Shown here piece by piece: positions 17,253 through 26,014 of a DNA stretch of 62,309 nucleotides. A program made the translations under genes and the position numbers. Numbering within the stretch: the first letter of the stretch is position 1; the number at the start of each line of letters is the position of its first letter. Below the pieces are notes generated by a model. That model saw only the letters and a list, made by a program, of their open reading frames with translations, searched no databases and was not told the origin of the DNA. The stretch comes from Streptomyces sp. A3M-1-3. Its GTDB lineage: Bacteria > Actinomycetota > Actinomycetes > Streptomycetales > Streptomycetaceae. Location: positions 1 to 62,309 of the forward strand of contig NZ_JANAVP010000039.1 of NCBI RefSeq assembly GCF_024213665.1. Direction: 5' to 3'.

Positions 17253-18395
17253 TCACTTGTCGATGTCGCCGACGACGAAGAAGAGTGAGCCGAGGATCGC
17301 CACCATGTCCGCGACCAGCGTGCCGGGCAGGAGTTCCGTCAGCGCCTGGATGTTGTTGTACGAAGCCGAGCGCAGTTTGAGGCGGTACGGGGTCTTCTCG
17401 CCCTTCGACACCAGGTAGTAGCCGTTGATGCCGAGCGGGTTCTCGGTCCAGGCGTATGTGGCGCCCTCGGGGGCCTTCAGTACCTTCGGCAGGCGCTGGT
17501 TGATCGGGCCGGGCGGCAGGTCGGCCATGCGGTCCAGGCACGCGTCCGCCAGGTCCAGCGCGTTGTGGGTCTGGGCCAGCAGGCATTCGAAGCGGGCCAG
17601 GCAGTCGCCCTCGGTGCGGGTGACGACCTTGAGGGTGTCCTGAAGGTCCGGGTAGGCCAGGTACGGCTCGTCGCGGCGCAGGTCGAAGTCGACGCCCGAG
17701 GCGCGGGCGATGGGGCCGCTGACTCCGTACGCGTGGACCGTCTCGGCGGAGAGGACGCCCACGCCGCGGGTCCGGGCGCGGAAGATCTCGTTGCCGAGGA
17801 CGAGGTTGTCGTACACGTCCATACGGGACTGGCACTCGGCGACCGCGGCGCGGGCGCGGCCGAGCCAGCCGGCCGGGAGGTCCTCCTTGAGGCCGCCTAC
17901 GCGGTTGAACATGTAGTGCATCCGGCCGCCGGAGACTTCCTCCATGACGTGCTGGAGGTCTTCGCGTTCCCGGAAAGCGTGGAAGATCGGGGTGATTCCG
18001 CCGAGTTCGAGCGGATATGAGCCGAGGAACATGAGGTGGTTCAGCACCCGGTTCAGCTCGGCGAGCAGCGTGCGCGTCCAGACCGCGCGCTCCGGGACCT
18101 CCATGCCGAGCATGCGCTCGACCGCCATCACCACGCCCAGCTCGTTGGAGAAGGCGGACAGCCAGTCGTGCCGGTTCGCGAGCATGACGATCTGCCGGTA
18201 GTCGCGCGCCTCGAAGAGCTTCTCCGCGCCGCGGTGCATATAGCCGATGACCGGCTCCGCGTGCTGGATCCGCTCGCCGTCGAGTACCAGGCGGAGGCGC
18301 AGCACACCGTGGGTGGAAGGGTGCTGGGGCCCGATGTTGAGCACCATGTCGGTGCTCTCCGCCGCGCCGCCGATGCCAACCGTCGTCTCCGTCAT
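17253..18395 (-). CDS. nuoD: Orphan NuoD-like 49-kDa subunit of NADH:quinone oxidoreductase
   Basis: A 380-aa protein of the NuoD/NDUFS2 family (nickel-hydrogenase large-subunit fold), which builds the quinone pocket in the peripheral arm of complex I. Seen here are GPQHPSTHGVLRLRL, the HRGAEKL helix, RVLNHLMFLG and the C-terminal GDIDK. The start is ATG 18395 (GTG 18401 is an alternative). Typical Streptomyces operon NuoD proteins are longer at the N-terminus. No other nuo gene is nearby, so this is a paralogue outside the main operon. A MidA/NDUFAF7-type methyltransferase, whose eukaryotic relative modifies NDUFS2, lies 2 kb away. Confidence 0.9.
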   Translation of the reverse strand: MTETTVGIGGAAESTDMVLNIGPQHPSTHGVLRLRLVLDGERIQHAEPVIGYMHRGAEKLFEARDYRQIVMLANRHDWLSAFSNELGVVMAVERMLGMEVPERAVWTRTLLAELNRVLNHLMFLGSYPLELGGITPIFHAFREREDLQHVMEEVSGGRMHYMFNRVGGLKEDLPAGWLGRARAAVAECQSRMDVYDNLVLGNEIFRARTRGVGVLSAETVHAYGVSGPIARASGVDFDLRRDEPYLAYPDLQDTLKVVTRTEGDCLARFECLLAQTHNALDLADACLDRMADLPPGPINQRLPKVLKAPEGATYAWTENPLGINGYYLVSKGEKTPYRLKLRSASYNNIQALTELLPGTLVADMVAILGSLFFVVGDIDK

Positions 18396-18426
18396 GGACA
18401 CAGTCTCTCAGCCCTACGCTGGAGGC

Positions 18427-18930
18427 ATGGATACGGGGACGGCAGCACCGGAGTCGGACGCGACGGAAGAACCACGATGGACCGGACTGCCCGGGGGGCT
18501 GCTCTCCATGAGGCGGCTGTTGCTGGCGGGGTGGCTGGGGGTGATCGCCGTCGCGGGCGGGATCCTGCTGTGGATCTTCGCCGCGCCGGGCTGGGCCGCT
18601 TTCGCGGTGCTGCCGGTCGCGCTGCTGGTGTGGGGCTGGGTGATGCTCGGCCGCAACTGGCGGTCCTGGCGGTACGCCGAGCGCGCCGACGACCTGCTGA
18701 TCAGCCGGGGAGTGCTGTGGCGGGAGGAGACGGTCGTGCCGTACGGGCGGATGCAGCTCGTCGAGGTGACGTCCGGGCCGCTGGAGCGCCGCTTCGGGCT
18801 GTCCAGCGTCCAGCTGCACACGGCCGCCGCGGCGACCGACGCCCGGATTCCCGGACTGCTGCCCGAAGAGGCGGCCCGGCTGCGCGACCGGCTCACGGAG
18901 CTGGGCGAAGCCAGGTCGGCGGGCCTGTGA
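18427..18930 (+). CDS. PH-domain membrane protein (YdbS-like)
   Basis: Protein of 167 aa with two transmembrane helices at about residues 33-52 and 56-74, followed by a bacterial PH domain of the bPH2 (DUF304) type: DLLISRGVLWREETVVPYGR, MQLVEVTSGPLERRFGLSSV. It overlaps the next gene, which encodes a larger protein of the same type, by 4 bp (GTGA). The pair matches the YdbS/YdbT pairs of Bacillus. Some YdbS/YdbT-like proteins are linked to resistance to antimicrobial compounds; no function is proven here. The start is divergent from nuoD with only 31 bp between. Confidence 0.82.
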   Translation: MDTGTAAPESDATEEPRWTGLPGGLLSMRRLLLAGWLGVIAVAGGILLWIFAAPGWAAFAVLPVALLVWGWVMLGRNWRSWRYAERADDLLISRGVLWREETVVPYGRMQLVEVTSGPLERRFGLSSVQLHTAAAATDARIPGLLPEEAARLRDRLTELGEARSAGL

Positions 18931-20258
18931 GCGGCGCCGTCAGCGGCCCCGGCCCGTCGCCCGAGCCTCTGGGCGAGCGGCGGCTGCATCCCGTTACCCC
19001 GCTGCGCCGCGCCTGGGCGCCGATAGCCGTCGTCGCGGGTATCGCCTTCCACGACCTCCGCCAGGCGCAGCACTGGGTGGAGGGGCTGACGGTCGGGACC
19101 GGGCTGCTGATCGTCGCCGTCGCGATCCCGGCCGCCGGCCTGTACGGCTTCCTCACCTGGTGGGTCACCCACTTCGCGGTCACTGACACGGAACTGCGGA
19201 TCAGGACCGGTCTGCTCTTCCGTCGCACCGCCCACATCCGGCTCGACCGGCTGCAAGCCGTCGACGTCACGCAACCGCTGCTGGCGCGCTTCGTCGGCGT
19301 GGCCAAGCTCAAGCTCGACGTCATCGGTACGAACGACAAGGACGAGCTGGCCTACCTCGGCGAGAGGGACGCACGCGCGCTGCGGGCCGCACTCCTGGCG
19401 CGGGCGGCCGGATTCGCCCCCGAGGACGCGGCGGGGGTCGGCGAGGCGCCGGTGCGGGAACTCGTCCGCGTACAGCCGAAGATCCTCGCCATGTCGCTGC
19501 TGCTGACCGGGGGGACCTGGAGTGCGCTGCTCGCGGCGCTCGTCGTGCCGCCGTTCGTCTGGTGGCTCAGCGGCAGCCTGTGGGCGGCTATCGCGACGGC
19601 CCTGCCGTTCCTGGGCGGGGTGTGGGCGGCCAGCGCCGGGCGCTTCATCGGCGAGTACGACTGGACCGTCGCCGAATCCCCCGACGGGCTGCGCCTGGAC
19701 CACGGCCTGCTCGACCGTACGCACGAGACGGTGCCGCCGGGCCGGGTCCAGACCGTACGCATCGTGGAACCGCTGCTGTGGCGGCGGCGTGGCTGGGTGC
19801 GGGTGGAACTGGACGTGGCGGGGTCCTCGAACAACGTCCTGCTGCCGGTCGCGGAACGTGCCGTCGCCGAGCGCGTCATCGCCAGGGTCCTGCCGGGCGT
19901 GGACCTCCGCGCCCTCGTCTTCTCGCCCTCGCCGGGGCGGGCGGCGCGATGGTGCGTACCGCTGTGGTGGAAGGGGTACGGGCTGGCCGCCGACGCGACG
20001 GTCTTCGCGGCCCGGCACGGGCGGCTGTGCCGGCGCGTCGAGGTCGTCCCGCACGCGAAGGTCCAGAGCGTGCGGCTGACCCAGGGCCCGTGGGAGCGCG
20101 GGCGCGGCCTCGCGGACGTCCACGTGGACACGGGAGCGAACAAGACGGTGACGGCGCGGCTGCGCGAGACGGGTGAGGCGGCGGCTCTGCTGGCCGAACA
20201 GGCGGACCGGTCCCGGACGGGCCGGGCGGAGGCCCGCCCGGACCGGTGGATGGCGTAG
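18927..20258 (+). CDS. PH-domain membrane protein with repeated bPH2 units (YdbT-like)
   Basis: Protein of 443 aa starting at GTG 18927. It alternates hydrophobic helix pairs (about residues 30-75 and 190-235) with PH-like beta domains: the first reads DTELRIRTGLLFRRTAHIRL, the second GLRLDHGLLDRTHETVPPGR, and a third, weaker one follows residue 345 (RRVEVVPHAKVQSVRLTQGP). This is the YdbT layout. It is translationally coupled to the smaller partner, so a hetero-complex in the membrane is likely. A strong hairpin follows 3 bp after the stop. Confidence 0.82.
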   Translation: MSGAVSGPGPSPEPLGERRLHPVTPLRRAWAPIAVVAGIAFHDLRQAQHWVEGLTVGTGLLIVAVAIPAAGLYGFLTWWVTHFAVTDTELRIRTGLLFRRTAHIRLDRLQAVDVTQPLLARFVGVAKLKLDVIGTNDKDELAYLGERDARALRAALLARAAGFAPEDAAGVGEAPVRELVRVQPKILAMSLLLTGGTWSALLAALVVPPFVWWLSGSLWAAIATALPFLGGVWAASAGRFIGEYDWTVAESPDGLRLDHGLLDRTHETVPPGRVQTVRIVEPLLWRRRGWVRVELDVAGSSNNVLLPVAERAVAERVIARVLPGVDLRALVFSPSPGRAARWCVPLWWKGYGLAADATVFAARHGRLCRRVEVVPHAKVQSVRLTQGPWERGRGLADVHVDTGANKTVTARLRETGEAAALLAEQADRSRTGRAEARPDRWMA

Positions 20259-20261
20259 CTC

Positions 20262-20310
20262 CCGGCGGCCGGGGCCGGACGCCACCGGGGTGTCCGGCCC
20301 CGGCCGCCGG
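20262..20310. terminator. Strong bidirectional terminator hairpin
   Basis: A perfect 19-bp stem (20262-20280 with 20292-20310) with an 11-nt loop lies between the convergent YdbT-like and methyltransferase genes. There is no U-run, as is usual in Streptomyces. Symmetry allows it to end both transcripts. Confidence 0.75.
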
Positions 20311-20411
20311 GCCGGCAGCCGCCTTCCGGCCGCCGTCGCGGCGCAGCCCCACGGCTGGGCCGCGCTTCGCTCACTGGAGGCCGGGATCCACCCGCACGAG
20401 TGGCGGTCCGC

Positions 20412-21431
20412 TCAGAGCGGCGGAACCGGAACCGCGATGCCCACCGGGTGCAGGAGCCAGCCGAAGTCCCCCAGGCCACCCTGGGCCGTCAGTTCCGCCG
20501 CCTCGCCCGCCGCCGACAGGGCGCGCACGTACCCGGCCGGGTCCGTCGAGGCCTGACCCAGGGGCGGGCGGGCAGCCGAGACGCCCAGGGCGCGCAGCGC
20601 CTCCCGCTGCCTCAGCAGGGTCGCGTCCGGGCCGGCGCACGCGTCCAGGGCGACATGGGCGGTGATGTCGCACGTGCCGTCCGGCACCGGGTTCACCTCG
20701 CGGCCCTCGCGGAAGCCGGTCAGCGTGCCGAACGGCGGGCGCGCCTCCCGCGTGTGGCTGTAGTCGACGGCGACCGCCAGGCCGCGGTCCATCGTGGCCA
20801 CCGCCGCCGCCCAAGCCTCGTCCCGGGGGCGGCCGATCTCGGCGCGCAGGCCGGGGACCGGGGCCAGCGGCCACCAGCTCGTCAGCCAGGCGAGGTCCGG
20901 GCCGGACACCGGGTCGCCCCGCGCTTCCGTACCGTCCGGGCCGACCAGGACGTACCGGGCGACACCGTCCTCGCCGACCTCCGCCACGTCCACCGGCACG
21001 TTGTCCAGCCACTCGTTCGCGAAGAGGAGTCCGGTGATTCCGCTCGGCGGCTCCTCCTGCCACGCGATGGCGGGGTCCACGCCCTCCGGGGGACGCGGGG
21101 CGCGCTCCACCGCGTGGGCGCGGACCCGTTCCCGTACCGCCGGATCCAGCGCCGCCAGTACGTCCGTCAGCAGTTCGCCGCGGCCCGCGCCCATATCCAC
21201 CAGGGCGAGTTCCGCCGGGTGTCCGAGCGCGGTGTCGACCCTGGTCAGCAGCCGGGCGACCGCCCCCGCGTACAGCGGTGAGGCATGCACCGACGTACGG
21301 AAGTGGCCCGCGGGGCCGGGACCGTCGGGGCGCCGGTAGAAGCCGCCCGGACCGTACAGGGCGGACTCGGCCGCCTCTCGCCACCCTCGCCACTCGCCTG
21401 TCACACGGTCAAGGCTAGGCTCTGTCTCCAC
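20412..21431 (-). CDS. MidA/NDUFAF7-type SAM-dependent methyltransferase
   Basis: Class I methyltransferase-like protein of 339 aa (DUF185/PF02636 type) starting at GTG 21431. Motif I is LVDMGAGRGELLTDVL. The diagnostic loop of this family, NEFxDxLP in MidA proteins, reads ANEWLDNVPVD here. VAVDYSHTREARP and the late DITAHVAL also match. In eukaryotes NDUFAF7 symmetrically dimethylates an Arg of NDUFS2, the NuoD homologue, during complex I assembly. A nuoD paralogue lies 2 kb to the left, which makes a similar role here plausible but unproven. Confidence 0.83.
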   Translation of the reverse strand: METEPSLDRVTGEWRGWREAAESALYGPGGFYRRPDGPGPAGHFRTSVHASPLYAGAVARLLTRVDTALGHPAELALVDMGAGRGELLTDVLAALDPAVRERVRAHAVERAPRPPEGVDPAIAWQEEPPSGITGLLFANEWLDNVPVDVAEVGEDGVARYVLVGPDGTEARGDPVSGPDLAWLTSWWPLAPVPGLRAEIGRPRDEAWAAAVATMDRGLAVAVDYSHTREARPPFGTLTGFREGREVNPVPDGTCDITAHVALDACAGPDATLLRQREALRALGVSAARPPLGQASTDPAGYVRALSAAGEAAELTAQGGLGDFGWLLHPVGIAVPVPPL

Positions 21432-21511
21432 CTTGGGGAGTACGCGCCCGAGGACCGGATCGCTCCTCCGGTTGACCCCTGCACCTATTCGCTGTCCCTA
21501 CGCTGGGTTAC

Positions 21512-22711
21512 GTGCAACGCCTCTACGACTTCATTCGCAGGCACCCGACGAGTGTCGACAGCTTCTGGGCTGTGACGCTCCTCGGGTTCTCCATGCTGTG
21601 GGTCGTCCACGCGTCGATGGCCCCAGTGCCGATGTACGCCGCCATCCCCATCGTCCTCGCACTGTGCACCGTGGTCGCGCTGCGCCGCCGCGCGCCGGAG
21701 TGGATGCTCGGCCTCGCGGTGGCCGCGGGCGTGGCGCAGCTCGCGCTGAACGTCGAGATCAATCCCGCCGACTGGGCGATGCTCGTCATCATCTACACGG
21801 TCGCCGCGACCGACGCCCGGCGCTGGGTGTCCCGGTTCGCCCTGATCGGCGGCCTGTGCGCGGCGCCGCTCGCGCAGCTGCGCTGGCCGGAGCCGAACAT
21901 GAGCCTCCTCGGCCGGATCTTCTTCATATCGATCATGATTGTTCCGTTTGCCCTCGCCTGGGTTCTGGGCGATTCGATGCGCACCCGCCGTGCGTACTTC
22001 GCGCAGCTCGAGGCGCGCAACGCCAGCCTGGAGCAGGAGCGTGAGGCGCAGGCCAAGGTGGCGGTCGCCGCCGAGCGGGCCCGTATCGCCCGCGAACTGC
22101 ACGACGTCGTCGCGCACAACGTCTCGGTGATGGTGGTGCAGGCGGACGGCGCGGCGTACGTCATGGACGCCGCGCCCGACCAGGCCAGGCAGGCGCTGGA
22201 GACGATCTCCAGCACGGGCCGGCAGGCCCTCGCCGAGATGCGCCGCCTGCTGGGCGTGCTGCGCACCGGCGAACCGAAGGAGGGCGGCGAGTACGTACCG
22301 CAGCCCGATGTCGAGCAGATCGAGGACCTGGTCGAGCAGGTACGGACGGCCGGTCTGGCGGTGGACTTCAAGGTCGAGGGGACACCGCGGCCGCTGCCGA
22401 GCGGCGTGGAGCTGACCGCGTACCGCATCGTGCAGGAGGCCCTCACCAACACCCGCAAGCACGGCGGTCCCGACGTCGGCGCGAGTGTCCGGCTCGTCTA
22501 CTTCGACGACGGGCTCGGTCTCCTCGTGGAGGACGACGGACGGGGTGCCGCGCACGAGATGTACGAGGACGGCGGCGCCGACGGGCGCGGCCACGGCCTC
22601 ATCGGCATGCGCGAACGCGTCGGCATGGTGGGGGGCACGCTGGACGCGGGCCCGCGGCCGGGCGGCGGCTTCCGGATCAGTGCGCTGCTCCCCCTGAAAC
22701 CGGCCCACTGA
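21512..22711 (+). CDS. NarL-type sensor histidine kinase
   Basis: Membrane sensor of 399 aa, GTG start. The N-terminus has about five hydrophobic helices (residues 15-150) with little periplasmic sequence, so it probably senses a membrane or intracellular signal. The HisKA_3 phosphoacceptor box reads ERARIARELHDVVAHNVSVM, with the His at about residue 200. The HATPase domain ends RGHGLIGMRERVGMVGG. It is followed 40 bp later by its LuxR-type response regulator. Targets and stimulus are unknown; the nearby divergent methyltransferase offers no clue. Confidence 0.92.
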   Translation: MQRLYDFIRRHPTSVDSFWAVTLLGFSMLWVVHASMAPVPMYAAIPIVLALCTVVALRRRAPEWMLGLAVAAGVAQLALNVEINPADWAMLVIIYTVAATDARRWVSRFALIGGLCAAPLAQLRWPEPNMSLLGRIFFISIMIVPFALAWVLGDSMRTRRAYFAQLEARNASLEQEREAQAKVAVAAERARIARELHDVVAHNVSVMVVQADGAAYVMDAAPDQARQALETISSTGRQALAEMRRLLGVLRTGEPKEGGEYVPQPDVEQIEDLVEQVRTAGLAVDFKVEGTPRPLPSGVELTAYRIVQEALTNTRKHGGPDVGASVRLVYFDDGLGLLVEDDGRGAAHEMYEDGGADGRGHGLIGMRERVGMVGGTLDAGPRPGGGFRISALLPLKPAH

Positions 22712-22751
22712 TGCCCGTATCCGCGCACAGGAACTAGGAAAGGGACGACAC

Positions 22752-23426
22752 ATGTCGATCCGCATGATGCTCGTCGACGACCAGGTGCTGCTGCGCACCG
22801 GTTTCCGTATGGTGCTGGCCGCCCAGCCCGACATGGAAGTCGTCGCGGAGGCGGGTGACGGCGTCGAGGCGATCGAGGTGCTGCGGTCGACGGCGGTCGA
22901 CGTCGTGCTGATGGATGTACGTATGCCGAAGCTGGACGGGGTGGAGGCGACCCGCCGCATCTGCGGGCAGGAGGTCCACCCGAAGGTCATCATCCTGACG
23001 ACGTTCGACCTCGACGAGTACGCCTTCTCCGGCCTGAAGGCGGGCGCGAGCGGCTTCATGCTCAAGGATGTGCCGCCGGGTGAACTGCTCGGCGCGATCC
23101 GCGCGGTGCACAGCGGAGACGCGGTGGTCGCGCCGTCGACGACGCGGCGGCTGCTGAACCGGTTCGCGCCGATGCTGCCGAGCAGCGACAAGGAGCCGCA
23201 TCACAAGGAGATCGAGCGGCTGACGGAACGCGAGCGCGAGGTCATGCTGCTGGTCGCGCAGGGCCTGTCGAACGGCGAGATCGCGGCCCGGCTGGTGCTG
23301 TCGGAGGCGACGGTCAAGACGCACGTCGGCCGCATCCTGACCAAGCTGGGCCTGCGCGACCGGGTGCAGGTGGTGGTCCTGGCGTACGAGACGGGCCTGG
23401 TCCGGGCGGGCAGCGGCGGGGTCTGA
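22752..23426 (+). CDS. NarL/LuxR-family response regulator
   Basis: Partner of the preceding kinase, 224 aa. The receiver domain starts MSIRMMLVDDQVLLRTGF; the phosphoacceptor Asp is in VVLMDVRMPKLDG and the conserved Lys in GFMLKDVPPGELL. After a linker the C-terminal HTH reads LTEREREVMLLVAQGLSNGE and VKTHVGRILTKLGLRDRVQV. GGAAAGGGAC precedes the ATG. The domain lengths are normal and all key residues are present. Confidence 0.93.
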   Translation: MSIRMMLVDDQVLLRTGFRMVLAAQPDMEVVAEAGDGVEAIEVLRSTAVDVVLMDVRMPKLDGVEATRRICGQEVHPKVIILTTFDLDEYAFSGLKAGASGFMLKDVPPGELLGAIRAVHSGDAVVAPSTTRRLLNRFAPMLPSSDKEPHHKEIERLTEREREVMLLVAQGLSNGEIAARLVLSEATVKTHVGRILTKLGLRDRVQVVVLAYETGLVRAGSGGV

Positions 23427-23555
23427 GCGCTTGCCCGACCGCTTGCCTGATCACACTCACGCCCATGGTGCGGTCCGCCCATGGCCGGGGCCGGGCGCGG
23501 GGTGCGGGCCGCGTCGGCCCGCGTGAGTCGGCCCCCAGCCGACGCGGCCCGCCGG

Positions 23556-23799
23556 CTAGGTCCTGTCCGGCCGATCATGCCGGGCTCGCGTGCCCGCGGT
23601 GACATCAGCCGCTCCGCGGCGGGCCGCGCCTCGCCGCGTTGTCGTCGGTCGCCGACGTCCCCCAGCTACCTCCCCCAGCTACCTCCCCCACCGCGTCGCC
23701 CGTCGCGGCAGCGACTGATGTCACGGCCTCCTCCGCCTTGCGATCCACGGCACCAGACCCCGCTCCCTTATCCGGCCTGATCGACCGGAAAGGCCCTAG
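23556..23799. repeat. Dispersed TIR-bounded intergenic element, copy A
   Basis: A 244-bp non-coding unit that begins and ends with CTAG and has near-matching terminal inverted repeats (about 18 of 21 positions): CTAGGTCCTGTCCGGCCGAT at the left against CTAGGGCCTTTCCGGTCGAT read inward from the right. Internal blocks such as GCCGCGTTGTCGTC and CGGCACCAGACCCCGCTCCC recur in the copies at 44344 and 52236. The right CTAG contains the TAG stop codon (23796-23798) of the leftward aldolase gene. The 129 bp between 23427 and 23555 hold nothing else I can identify. Confidence 0.8.
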
Positions 23800-24968
23800 G
23801 CAAGGCGCGTGACGAAGTCCGCCACCGCCGCCTTCACTTCGGCCGGCGTCCACTCCAGGCCGGGCGCCGTCACCGTTACCTCGGTGACCGACAGGCCGGG
23901 CGGGGTGTCCGGGAACCAGCGGCGGAAGAGGGTCACGCCCGTCTCCTCCGCCTGCCGCACCGACGCCTCGTCCAGTGCGTCCGCCTCGTACGGTAGCCAC
24001 ATCTGGAACTGGTGCGTGTGCGGCACCTGCGGGTGCACCCGGAACCACGGCACCCCGGCCTCCCGGAAGCCGTCCCGAAGGGCGGCGGCGACCACCTTCG
24101 CGTGAGCGACGTACGACGGCAGCCGGGGCAGCTCCCGCTCCATGCCGAGCAGCGCGCTCAGCACCGCCGGGTACTGCTGGAAGAGCTGGCCGCCGTACCG
24201 GTGACGCCACACCCGCGCCTCGTCGACCAGCGACTCCGAGCCTGCGAGCACCGCGCCGGACATACCGTCGAGCGACTTGTAGAAGGACACGTACACGCTG
24301 TCCGCGAGGCCCGCGATCTCGGGGAGCGTACGGCCGAAGTGGGGGGCGCACTCCCACAGCCGTGCGCCGTCGAAGTGCACCACCGCATCGCGTTCCCGGG
24401 CGGCCTCCACCACCTCGGTCAGCTCGTCCCACGACGGCAGCACGAAGCCCGCCTCCCGCAGTGGCAGCTCCAGCATCAGCGTCCCGAACGGCTCGTGGCA
24501 GGCCCGCACCTCCTGTGCGGTCGGCAGCCGCGGCCCGGACGTCGGATATACGGTCCGCAGCCCGCTGACGACGGAGAGGGCATCCCCTTCGTGCAGCTCC
24601 GGATGGGCCAGCGGGTGCAGCGCGACGAGCGGGTTTCCGGTACGCCCCGCCCAGCAGCGCAGCGCCACCTGCTGGGCCATCGTCCCGGTCGGGAAGAACG
24701 CCGCGGCCTGAAGGTCCAGCAGGTCGGCGACCCGCCGCTCCAGCTCCGCGACCACCCCGAGGCCGTACAGGTCGACCCCCTCGTCGACGTCGAGCACGGA
24801 GCCGGCGTCCGCCGCAAGCGCGGCCAACTGTGCGCCGATCGTCGCGTCGGCGGAGGCGCGCCACAGCAGCCGCTTCGACCCGCGCCAGGCGGCGATCCTG
24901 CGCCGCCGCCGGTGCTGCTCGTCCGGCTCGTTCGTCACATCCGTCGCCGTACCTGCCGTATCCGCCAT
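23796..24968 (-). CDS. Threonine aldolase-like PLP-dependent lyase
   Basis: Fold-type I PLP enzyme of 390 aa in the low-specificity threonine aldolase/beta-eliminating lyase family. Seen are AAFFPTGTMAQQVALRCW, the substrate/PLP region HPELHEGDALSVVSGLRT, VVHFDGARLWECAPHFG with the PLP-interacting Asp and Arg, and the Schiff-base Lys in VYVSFYKSLDGMSGAVLAG. The enzyme would cleave beta-hydroxy amino acids such as threonine to glycine and an aldehyde. The long basic segment before residue 35 is typical of actinobacterial members. The start at ATG 24968 is the best conserved choice; the frame is open to 25253. Its stop codon lies inside repeat copy A. Confidence 0.85.
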   Translation of the reverse strand: MADTAGTATDVTNEPDEQHRRRRRIAAWRGSKRLLWRASADATIGAQLAALAADAGSVLDVDEGVDLYGLGVVAELERRVADLLDLQAAAFFPTGTMAQQVALRCWAGRTGNPLVALHPLAHPELHEGDALSVVSGLRTVYPTSGPRLPTAQEVRACHEPFGTLMLELPLREAGFVLPSWDELTEVVEAARERDAVVHFDGARLWECAPHFGRTLPEIAGLADSVYVSFYKSLDGMSGAVLAGSESLVDEARVWRHRYGGQLFQQYPAVLSALLGMERELPRLPSYVAHAKVVAAALRDGFREAGVPWFRVHPQVPHTHQFQMWLPYEADALDEASVRQAEETGVTLFRRWFPDTPPGLSVTEVTVTAPGLEWTPAEVKAAVADFVTRLA

Positions 24969-25102
24969 CCGTCGATCATCGCCCACGCGCCGCCGCCCTG
25001 CCCACAGCCTGTGGACAACTGAAGGGCGCGGAGTGACGCTGGCGTAGCATGACGAAGAATCGTCCGGTACCCCCCGCGGACTGGAACGGAAGGCCGTCGC
25101 GC

Positions 25103-26014
25103 GTGAACGCATCCCCACCAGCGGACCCTCGGGACCGCCCCGCCCGTCTGACCGTCGGCGTGGTCGGAGCAGGCAGGGTCGGCCCTGCCCTCGCCGCTTC
25201 GCTTCAGCTCGCGGGGCACCGGCCCGTCGCCGTCTCGGGCGTCTCCGACGCATCGCTCCGCAGGGCCGCGACGCTGCTCCCCGATGTCCCGGTTGTCACA
25301 CCCGCCCAGGTTCTCGAGCGAGCCGAACTGGTGCTGCTCACCGTCCCCGACGACGCGCTGCCGGGTCTCGTCGAGGGGCTCGCCGAGACCGGGGCGGTGC
25401 GGCCGGGGCAGCTGCTGGTGCACACCTCCGGGCGGTACGGTACGGCCGTCCTCGCCCCCGCCCGACGGGCCGGCGGCCTGCCGCTCGCCCTGCACCCCGC
25501 GATGACGTTCACCGGCACCGCCGTCGACGTCCAGCGGCTGGCCGGCTGCTCGTTCGGTGTCACCGCCCCCGAGGAGCTGCGGCTCGCGGCCGAGGCGCTG
25601 GTCATCGAGATGGGCGGCGAGCCCGAGTGGATCGAGGAGGAGGCCCGTCCGCTCTACCACGCGGCCCTCGCGCTCGGCGCGAACCATCTCGTCACCCTGG
25701 TCGCCCAGTCGATGGAGCTGCTGCGTACGGCCGGGGTGGAAGCTCCCGACCGGATGCTCGGCCCGCTGCTCGGCGCGGCCCTCGACAACGCCCTGCGGTC
25801 GGGGGACGCTGCCCTGACGGGACCCGTCGCCAGAGGCGACGCCGGTACCGTCGCCGCCCATGTCGCGGAGCTGCGCAAGCACGCGCCGCAGGCTGTGGCC
25901 GGCTACCTGGCGATGGCCCGCACCACCGCGGACCGCGCGCTCGCACACGGCCTGCTCAAGCCGGAGCTGGCCGAGGACCTGCTCGGCGTACTGGCAGAAG
26001 GAGGCGACCGGTGA
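25103..26014 (+). CDS. Rossmann-fold DUF2520 protein, first gene of the pantothenate/NAD cluster
   Basis: Protein of 303 aa from GTG 25103, favoured by GGAAGG at 9 nt; ATG 25049 in the same frame lacks a ribosome site. The N-terminal Rossmann domain starts LTVGVVGAGRVGPALAASLQ and has the GxGxxG of NADP-binding proteins. The C-terminal part is DUF2520 (LYHAALALGANHLVTLVAQS). The overall layout resembles ketopantoate reductase and 6-phosphogluconate dehydrogenase-like enzymes. It overlaps panC by 4 bp. A reductase step in pantothenate synthesis is an attractive inference, but the family has no firm assigned reaction. Confidence 0.82.
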   Translation: MNASPPADPRDRPARLTVGVVGAGRVGPALAASLQLAGHRPVAVSGVSDASLRRAATLLPDVPVVTPAQVLERAELVLLTVPDDALPGLVEGLAETGAVRPGQLLVHTSGRYGTAVLAPARRAGGLPLALHPAMTFTGTAVDVQRLAGCSFGVTAPEELRLAAEALVIEMGGEPEWIEEEARPLYHAALALGANHLVTLVAQSMELLRTAGVEAPDRMLGPLLGAALDNALRSGDAALTGPVARGDAGTVAAHVAELRKHAPQAVAGYLAMARTTADRALAHGLLKPELAEDLLGVLAEGGDR

